A DNA stretch of 64,000 bases from Tillandsia leiboldiana. Lineage: Eukaryota; Streptophyta; Magnoliopsida; Poales; Bromeliaceae. Each line of letters begins with the position of its first letter. Within the stretch, counting starts at the first letter, position 1. Below are positions 57,699 through 64,000 of this stretch, piece after piece. The notes beneath the pieces were generated by a model. It saw only the letters and a list, made by a program, of their open reading frames with translations, was not told where the DNA came from and did not search any database. The translations under genes were made by a program, and so were the position numbers. The stretch spans positions 17,866,484-17,930,483 of the forward strand of contig CM055066.1 of assembly GCA_029204045.2 (NCBI GenBank), given 5' to 3'.

Positions 57699-58363
57699 CA
57701 CCCGTCGTGGTGTCTTCTCCCCAGGGACTTCTGCTCCGGTTACTACAGCTCCAGTTGCTGATCCAGCTCCTTCTGACCGAGGTAAGGGAGTCGCGAGATA
57801 GTTCCCTTCCTGTTGTCATCAGAGTGAGAGTAGATGTACCCCTGTACTATTTTGGAGTGTGTTATGTCGAGTGACTTTTGTAGTGAGGTATCGAGTTGTA
57901 CCTTTCTTTTCTGCTTTTCTGAGAGACTCTTGTATTCTGGTGAGGTTGGTCTGTATATTTGTGAGTTGTAGTTATATTTTATGTCTTTTGTTTCAGATTT
58001 TACAATTTCAGCTCTGATATCTGCTAGTGTAGATGTTTCTTTGCAGGTTAGTCGCTACGTCTATACGGGGCTTCCCGTATGGGCGGCGGATCTGTTGGCG
58101 AGCCCGGGTCGCAGTATCGACCCCGGGGCGTGACAGATTAGATTGGTATCAGAGCCATTCACCAGCCGGAAATGTGAGATGAGTCTCAGCTGAGCCGGGG
58201 TTATATAGCAGGTACAGCGAGGCTCCCCGGCTAATGACCGTTGTGAGTGGAGTGCAGCTCCTCACAAGGTCGGCTAAGGCTAGCGAGACGAGTCTCACAT
58301 CGCCTGGTGCTTGTGAGTGTACTTGAGCCTGACGTGGACGTCAGGGCTTAAAGGGGGGAAGAA

Positions 58364-58651
58364 TGTGACACCCCCGGAATTTGGATTAGTCCTATATATA
58401 AATGATATAATAGGACTAAATCTCTTAACCCGGCTATAGCATTTTGGATGGTAGCAAGATCCAAGAGGTTATGAGAGTTAAGCGTGGTAGAGCTAGAGTA
58501 GTTCTAGGATGGGTGACCCCCTTGGAAGTAGGGCGTCACACCCTGTCCCTCTCGGACATGATCACTGATCCTCGGTCAATCCATCGAGCCTGCACAATCG
58601 CTGCATCTAAAGTCGGCGCTCGCCGAGAATGCACAAAGTGATAGTGTGACA
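58364..58651 (+). repeat. Cassandra LTR, copy 1
   Basis: Begins TGTGACACCCCCGGAA. The end is either ...AGTGATAG (58644) or, sharing bases with the next copy, TGTGACA (58651). It has a 9-bp stem hairpin TAGTCCTAT/ATAGGACTA at 58387-58418 and the 5S-like segment. Copy 2 (58645-58724) matches its first 80 bp with a few changes (AATGTGTATT for AATTTGGATT). Confidence 0.7.
58450..58546 (+). ncRNA. 5S rRNA-like segment in the Cassandra LTR (not a functional 5S gene)
   Basis: GTTAAGCGTG (58477-58486, box A), AGAGTAGT (intermediate element) and GGATGGGTGACC (58507-58518, box C) are the pol III internal promoter parts of plant 5S rRNA, in the right order. The 5' half of 5S is poorly kept and shortened, so it cannot be a ribosomal RNA. 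It could still recruit TFIIIA and pol III to the LTR. Confidence 0.8.
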
Positions 58652-58724
58652 CCCCCGGAATGTGTATTAGTCCTATATATAAATGATATAATAGGACTAA
58701 ATCTCTTAACCTGGCTATAGCATT

Positions 58725-59916
58725 TGTAGGTTTTTATAGGATCCACAAGGATCTAAATAGGTACTATCAAACAACTAGAGGGGGGGTGAATAGGTGTAAT
58801 ACTTAAAAACTCAATCTCAGTGCAAAATAAAAACCAATGCGGAAAATAAACAAGGTGATTACCGTCTCCACGGATTTAACCCCTCCTTCAATTTCTTGGA
58901 CCTCGCACTCCACCGATTTTGCACGCCCACTGCACACGTTCGAATCCACGAACGCCACTCGAATCCACGAGCACACGTTTCGAATCCACGAAACGCCTTT
59001 AGCACACCGAATCCACGATGCCACGTCGAATCCACGACGCAAACTCAGTCGATAAGAATATTGACTTCGATGGTGATCCTTTGCTTAGATTCTCATTGAG
59101 GAACCGTAGAAGAAATCTCTAAGCAAAGATTAGATCAATTCGACAAAAGATATGTTCTTGAAAGAACCATCGAATTGACCTAAAAGAGGCTATAAAAAAG
59201 ATCGATAAAAACCTAGCCTCTAGGGTTGCTCTCAAGAGTTTTATAAAAAGATCGGCCGTAGCTCCCACGTTTTTGAGAAACCCTAAGTGTCTATTTATAG
59301 TTTAGAAACCTTTGGAAAGAGATAAGAATAAAAAACATACCTTATCTGAAAATTTTCAGGACGGCGATCCGGATCAGATTTATTGCGATCCGGATCGTCG
59401 TAACGAGATTGACGATTCCAGAAAACCAAGGGTTCGGGATCCGGATTGCAAGGCCCGATCCGGATCGTTCATACAAATCAGAAAACTTAACATTCGAGAT
59501 CCGTATCGGAAATTGCATGGATCCGGATCGAAGTCTTGTATGAAGCAACAACCTTCGGGATCCGGATCGTTGGCTCTGATCCGGATCCTGAACATGTCCG
59601 AACACCAGTTTTTGATTATTATGCAATTAAAAGTTCATCCAAGTGTTTCTACACTATAAGAAAGTATTCGGATCACCACAATTATTTAGTTAAACATACC
59701 TGATCCTCTTGAATACTTTCTTCTTGAGATTGATGTAACTGATCCACAATTCTTCAACTTCAATCTTCAAGACTCAAGACACTGAGTGTCAACTTGAGCT
59801 CTTGTTGAATCTTCTCTAAGTCTTTGATTGCTGATTGACAATTTGATCCCTTTAAGACTCCGACTCAGCTTACTGACTTGACTCACGAAATATGCCAATA
59901 CCAAAATGCCGTAACA
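58725..59916 (-). repeat. 3' LTR of F (1192 bp)
   Basis: On the minus strand it starts TGTTACGGCATTTTGG and ends AACCTACA. It has a TCCGGA array in the GATCCGGATC form (59360-59600), a TATA-like CTATAAATAG (about 59292-59301), a hairpin pairing 59135-59143 with 59170-59178, and GTGGATTCG repeats (about 58938-59040). Compared with the visible part of the other LTR it lacks about 205 bp next to 58853. Confidence 0.9.
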
Positions 59917-61535
59917 ATCTCCCCCTTTGGCAATTTCGTGACAAAACCCAAAAATACATAAAAGCGCTCAAGTCACTCATCTTAAACCAAAAAAAAAAAT
60001 CGAAACTCAATGTCATCACCAAAACATTAATTTTCTTTGCGTGAAAGATCCAATAAATACAAAATTACATTTGAACCAAACAGTCCTAGAACATACTCTA
60101 TGACTTAGGACTTGGAGTCTTAAAGTGATGTAATTCCTGCAAAACAAAACTCCAAACGAAATCAAACGTTAGTCGTTAGAAATTGGAATCCTACATTTGA
60201 TCCGTTTTCCTTTTGGTTCTTTTGTTTTTCGGCTCTTTCAATTTTTCTTTGTCTCCCCCTATCTTGAGCATCTCTAACATGTTCTCCATGTTCTTGAGCA
60301 TCTATGTTCTCCCCCTTTGTGATACGATCATCATTTTCCGTTCTCCCCCATTTTTCCATTTTCGTTTGTACTCTCTTGATGATCTCATCTCCGTCATTTC
60401 TCTTCTCCCCCTTTTTGTCACAAATTGTCAAACAGTGAACATACTAGACAAAAGGAAATCACTAACAACATTAGTTCATAGAGAAAGAGAGATAAAAGCT
60501 CAGTTCTGGTATATAACAAAAATGCAGATTGCGTACCTGTACCAGCAAGCAAAAATCAAATAATTTCTTGAAACAAATCCAGATTTTAGAAACTTTTCAA
60601 ATACCGATTTGTATTCCATTAAGAAAATAATTTAAGTGCTTTAACCAATGAATTAACAAGATGTCATTCAATCCAATTAATTTCACAAAATTAAAAAGAT
60701 TTACTCCAAAATCATGAAAAATAAAGGTAAAACATTATAAACCGTTTTTCATGTTATATTCATCAAACACAAGTCATCAAAAATAATCTTGAGATCCAAA
60801 GTCTATCAAGATGTAACGGATGTACAAAGATGACTTACAGAGATTTCCAAATGACATCAATTTAATTTCTTACCCTTTCAAATTTGAGATAAGCACTAAA
60901 ACACCTAAGGGAGGCTCTTTGAGCATCTTTCAACTATCCCACCTTATACCAACCAGGAGATTGTTCAAAATATAAGAGTTTTGCATATAAATCTCCAAAT
61001 GCTTCAACTAAAGATTTTCTCATAAAATACTATCAAGCATCCATAACATGTGGTAGCTTCACACACAAACCGGACGACCGGGGTGGCAGCTCTTTCCAAC
61101 ATGTGGTGGTAGTTTTCACACTCCTTTCAGATGTAACTCTTTCCACATCTTTTGCAAATTATTTCAATACCCTTGTAACAATGCAATCTCTTACGTGAAA
61201 GAATTATATCCCAAATTTTAGTCTATCGGTTGTCTCACGTTTATCACAATGAATTCACACAACCGAGATAGATTAAGCATCTAAAGATCACACATGATTT
61301 CTAAAATTTGATGCTTATAATATCAAAAACTGCTATAATGAAGTATCTTCAAGATTATGATTATGGAGTAAAGTTGATAATCCATATAAAATTAAATTGG
61401 AGTGATTGAAAGTGAAAGCCCTTTTGTTCAAAAATAAAGTATAAAAACGAAGAGCATTGAAAAACATGTAATGCAAAGATTAAGAAAGATATGAAGGGAA
61501 AACCAATCAAAGCATTACATACAGTCATAAGCTAT
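59917..61535 (-). other. Spacer of F: polypurine tracts and conserved block, no pol
   Basis: The terminal polypurine tract (reverse complement of ATCTCCCCCTTTGGC) abuts the LTR at 59917-59931. A second purine tract with TTTGTGAC (about 60405-60422) corresponds to the post-extra-ORF tract of A and B. Extra CTCCCCC runs lie at about 60253, 60311 and 60345. The conserved spacer block with the TCGT-loop hairpin is at about 61045-61155. No ORF is credible. Confidence 0.75.
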
Positions 61536-63503
61536 TTAGAACTTAAGACAAGGAAAGATATCACCTTTCCGAATCCAAAATCGCTGGATTTTGTATTGTC
61601 TTGATTCGTTGTGGCCGGGGGTTGTCCGCTTTGACTGTTGGTCCACCTTAGGTCTTTGCCTCGCAATGATCCACTTGTATGATTGATGTTGTGGCTCGGA
61701 CCTTTGGTGGGTTGAGTGAACTCCTTTGACTTGATGTGCCTTTTGATTCCGTTGAGTTCGCCCCGTAGATGAAGTTGCCGAAGGACTCTTCTTTCTCTTT
61801 TTCGGGCAATTCTTCACCAAATGTCCTTCAAGTCCACATAAGTGACAAGTTCTTCCTTTCAATTTCATTGTGGAACTTGAAGCATGCACAGTTTGGTCCT
61901 TTTTGAATCCCAAACCAACCTTGCTTGTTTGACCTAAACCGGACATACACTCAAGTTTCTTGGAATCGGTTGAGATCCTTTGTATGTCGGATTTAAGTTG
62001 ATGAACTTGTTTGGTCAATGCTTGGTTGGTGACATGAATCTCCTCAAACTGTTTTTCTAGAAAACCAATCTTGTCCGTATATGATTTAGCGTTTGTCTCC
62101 AATTGGTTTAGCTTTTCTTGGAGGATTTTATTGTTATTCAATAAACGTCCTTGTTCCTCCTCGAGATCATGAAGTTTTATCTTTAAAGCATGATTCTCGT
62201 CTTGATTCTCAAGTCGTTGCTTCCTCAACTTCTTGATATGCTTGGTCATCTTCTTAGATTCCGCAAGAAGTTGTTGATATGCCTCAACGAGTTCTTCCTC
62301 GTCCGACTCCCCCTCACTTGATGACTCTCCGCCGGATGTTGATGTTTCATGCAAAATCAAAGGAATAGAGTCAGTGATTAAAGATGATAAGCAACCATTA
62401 GAAGAGGGAATATGAGAGGCATGAGAGGCAACAACTTTTTCTTTTTCCTCTTTACTTGAGGTTGATTCATTAGAAGTAGAATCGTCCCAAGTTTTCGCTT
62501 GCAAAGCCTTCTTTTTATATGATTTCTTAGAAGGACAATCCATTGAAAAATGGTCGTAGCCTTTGCATCGATAGCATTGGATTTCCCCTTCGAAATCATC
62601 TTTTTCTTTTTCTTTAGAAGGTTTTGCAAAGCTTTTGAGTTTAGAGGATTTAGAGCCCGATGATCCTTTAGAAGATTTCGTGGATGAAGATCCATCGGTT
62701 CGATTCTTCCAAAACTTCCGACGAAATTTCTTTACGATCCGCGCCAATTGTTCTTCAAAATCGGCAAAAGAGATTTCATCGTCGGAACTTGATTCGCTAT
62801 CTTCTTCCTTTGTTGATTTGAATGCAATACCTGTAAGCTTAGAAGAAGACTTGGAAGAAACTTGATTAGTAGGAAAAGTCATTTCATAAGTTTGCAAAGC
62901 ACCTACTAATTCCTCTATACTCATCTCATCCGGATGACTAACGGTTTCAATGGCGGTAACCTTTGCCCTAAACCGTTCCGGAAGAGTCCGAAGTATCTTT
63001 CTTACAATTTTCGACTCCGGGATCTTTTCTCCTAAATTAGCACATGTATTTATTACATCTTGAAGTCTAGTGTAATAATCTGTAAACAATTCATGCTCTT
63101 CCATATGAATAGAGTCAAATTGACTTGTAAGCATCTGGAGCTTTTGAATTTTTACAAGATTAGTACCCTCATGTGTAATTTTGAGAATATCCCAAATTTC
63201 CTTTGCGGTTTCAAACGCGGAAATTCGTGTGAACTCAGTCGAGGAAAGAGAATTAAATAAAGCGTTCATACCTTTCCCATTGTAAGAAGATCTTTCAAAT
63301 TCCTCTTTGGACCATCTAGAGCGAGGTTTTGGGGTAGTAGAATTTCCTACTTCCTCAACAGGATGCACCCAACCGTATTCCACGGATTGCCATACCCGCT
63401 CATCAATTGCGATGAGAAAAGCTCTCATCCGCACTTTCCAATAAGCATAATTAGTCCCATCAAAAAGAGGAGGTCTATAAATATTACCACTTTCACCCAA
63501 CAT
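61536..63503 (-). CDS. Complete copia Gag of F, 655 aa
   Basis: I chose the ATG at 63503, 35 nt inside the LTR boundary, because an upstream in-frame ATG (63587) lies within the LTR. Domains: DUF4219/UBN2-type Gag core (about 10-220, with DGTNYAYWKVRMRAFL, KLQMLTSQFDSI and KILRTLPERF), CCHC knuckle CYRCKGYDHFSMDC (about 310-323), long coiled coil (about 430-530), second knuckle CHLCGLEGHLVKNC (about 553-566), basic tail, stop after PCLKF. No stop or shift. It could build virus-like particles and package element RNA, but has no protease, integrase or RT, so replication would need partners. It is the only intact full-length Gag here. Confidence 0.9.
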   Translation of the reverse strand: MLGESGNIYRPPLFDGTNYAYWKVRMRAFLIAIDERVWQSVEYGWVHPVEEVGNSTTPKPRSRWSKEEFERSSYNGKGMNALFNSLSSTEFTRISAFETAKEIWDILKITHEGTNLVKIQKLQMLTSQFDSIHMEEHELFTDYYTRLQDVINTCANLGEKIPESKIVRKILRTLPERFRAKVTAIETVSHPDEMSIEELVGALQTYEMTFPTNQVSSKSSSKLTGIAFKSTKEEDSESSSDDEISFADFEEQLARIVKKFRRKFWKNRTDGSSSTKSSKGSSGSKSSKLKSFAKPSKEKEKDDFEGEIQCYRCKGYDHFSMDCPSKKSYKKKALQAKTWDDSTSNESTSSKEEKEKVVASHASHIPSSNGCLSSLITDSIPLILHETSTSGGESSSEGESDEEELVEAYQQLLAESKKMTKHIKKLRKQRLENQDENHALKIKLHDLEEEQGRLLNNNKILQEKLNQLETNAKSYTDKIGFLEKQFEEIHVTNQALTKQVHQLKSDIQRISTDSKKLECMSGLGQTSKVGLGFKKDQTVHASSSTMKLKGRTCHLCGLEGHLVKNCPKKRKKSPSATSSTGRTQRNQKAHQVKGVHSTHQRSEPQHQSYKWIIARQRPKVDQQSKRTTPGHNESRQYKIQRFWIRKGDIFPCLKF

Positions 63504-63523
63504 GATAGATAAACCTAAAACCC

Positions 63524-63537
63524 TCTCTGATACCAAT
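63524..63537 (-). other. Primer-binding site of F
   Basis: Reverse complement of CTCTGATACCAAT, i.e. ATTGGTATCAGAG next to the LTR end, matching initiator tRNA-Met as in B. Confidence 0.88.
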
Positions 63538-64000
63538 TGTAGGTTTTTATAGGATCCACAAGGATCTAAATAGGTACTATCAAACAACTAGAGGGGGGGT
63601 GAATAGGTGTAATACTTAAAAACTCAATCTCAGTGCAAAATAAAAACCAATGCGGAAAATAAAAACAGCACACCGAGATTTACGTGTAAACTCCAATCCA
63701 GGAGAAAAACCACGGGACCAACACGCAATAACAATCCAATAAGAATAGAAGAATAACAAGGTGATTACCGACTCCACGGACTCAAACCCCTCCTTCAGCT
63801 TCTTCGGACCTTGCGCTGACCGGTTGGATATCCACGCAATAACAATCCCTAAGAAAAGAAGAATAACAAGGTGATTACCGTCTCCACGGATTTAACCCCT
63901 CCTTCAATTTCTTGGACCTCGCACTCCACCGATTTTGCACGCCCACTGCACACGTTCGAATCCACGAACGCCACTCGAATCCACGAGCACACGTTTCGAA
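63538..64000 (-). repeat. 5' LTR of F, truncated by the window end
   Basis: Its first 120 bp (from TGTAGGTTTTTATAGG) are identical to the other LTR. It has an additional stretch of about 205 bp (about 63663-63867) with two diverged copies of a unit containing CGCAATAACAATCC, GAATAACAAGGTGATTACCG and CTCCACGGA. Confidence 0.9.

Larger units (their letters stand above)
52733..58135 (+). mobile_element. Element G: Tekay-type gypsy element, right part; host of A'
   Basis: The pol 3' part and a 3169-bp LTR are visible. The left part of G would lie beyond the left edge of the window, on the other side of A'. It is the outermost element of the nest. No TSD can be checked, because the LTR runs directly into Cassandra-type sequence. 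Confidence 0.85.
54967..58135 (+). repeat. 3' LTR of G (3169 bp)
   Basis: TGTAGTGGCCCTAGTT to CCCCGGGGCGTGACA. U3 has seven CACGTG boxes between 55295 and 55784, then TATAAATAGG at 55919. The downstream half shares blocks with the C LTR: CCTCTAGTAG..GTGGGCAGA (57620), the hairpin (57671-57698), and the terminal GCGGATCTGTTGGCGAGCCC block. G is therefore the best visible model for an autonomous relative of C. Confidence 0.9.
58136..58724 (+). mobile_element. Cassandra-type TRIM, without its 5' LTR
   Basis: GATTAGATTGGTATCAGAGCC (PBS) starts exactly where the G LTR ends. A 228-bp non-coding interior and a purine tract AAGGGGGGAAGAA (58351-58363) follow. Then comes an LTR containing a 5S rRNA-like segment (from 58364), and the start of a second copy of that LTR (from 58645), cut at GCATT (58720-58724) by element F. 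A 5S-derived LTR in a coding-free miniature element defines Cassandra. A 5' LTR is not present; the G LTR occupies its place. Confidence 0.75.
58725..64000 (-). mobile_element. Copia element F: gag-only (TR-GAG type), cut by the window end
   Basis: Minus-strand order: 5' LTR (64000-63538, truncated), PBS, complete gag, non-coding spacer, polypurine tract, 3' LTR (59916-58725). Spacer blocks match those of A and B. Both pol and the extra ORF are deleted: the Gag frame stops right after RKGDIFPCL, the point where B continues into protease. It sits in a Cassandra LTR after GCATT; the other TSD copy is off the window. Elements of this make-up are known as TR-GAG. Confidence 0.88.

Noticed and set aside
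58450..58546. Functional 5S rRNA gene
   Set aside because: Only the promoter half matches well; the 5' half is eroded and the segment lies inside a TRIM LTR.

Overview
The window is a stack of nested LTR retrotransposons from a flowering plant with a repeat-rich nuclear genome. I found no host gene, tRNA gene, bacterial feature or CRISPR array. The evidence is plant Ty1/copia elements of the SIRE/Maximus type (gag-pol plus an extra sense ORF after pol), Ty3/gypsy chromoviruses of the Tekay type (pol ending in a chromodomain-like tail, several-kb LTRs), a Cassandra-type TRIM with a 5S rRNA-like LTR, and primer-binding sites matching plant initiator tRNA-Met.

Nesting order can be read from target-site duplications (TSDs). 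The oldest host is Tekay element G (pol from 52735, 3' LTR 54967-58135), which runs at its right end into a Cassandra-type element (58136-58724). Copia element A' lies in the pol of G; its visible pieces are 6188-8889, 35346-36274 and 48477-52732. Three elements lie inside A'. Copia A (1-6187, left part off the window) probably sits in the integrase region. Copia B (8890-35345, TSD CTATA) sits in the RNase H region. Tekay D (36275-48476, TSD TAAGA) sits in the non-coding spacer. B was hit twice by one giant-LTR Tekay family: a reverse-oriented solo LTR (17407-21516, TSD GAATG) in its extra ORF, and a whole element C (22778-34483, TSD AAGTC) in its 3' LTR. Copia F (58725 to the window end, minus strand) sits in a Cassandra LTR.

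Most coding regions are dead. In-frame stops, short frameshifts and deletions break pol in A', B, D and G. The intact reading frames are the pol 3' part (3-1724) and the extra ORF (3299-4252) of A, and the complete Gag of F (61536-63503, minus), which is the only retroviral-type protein F encodes. C has 4.13-kb LTRs that are nearly identical to each other around a 3.4-kb internal region that codes for nothing, as expected of a non-autonomous element moved in trans.

The best candidates for something undescribed are regulatory. (1) The copia elements carry a second internal promoter and a 381-382-nt intron just upstream of the extra ORF, and that promoter shares a TCCGGA-box array with the LTR promoter. 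(2) Two hairpins in these elements change by compensatory substitution. (3) The Tekay LTRs carry CACGTG-box arrays and a conserved GAGAACT/AGTTCTC hairpin. (4) Opposed 4.1-kb LTRs form a large natural inverted repeat. There is also a 100-N assembly gap inside D, flanked by two versions of the same 2.3 kb of pol.
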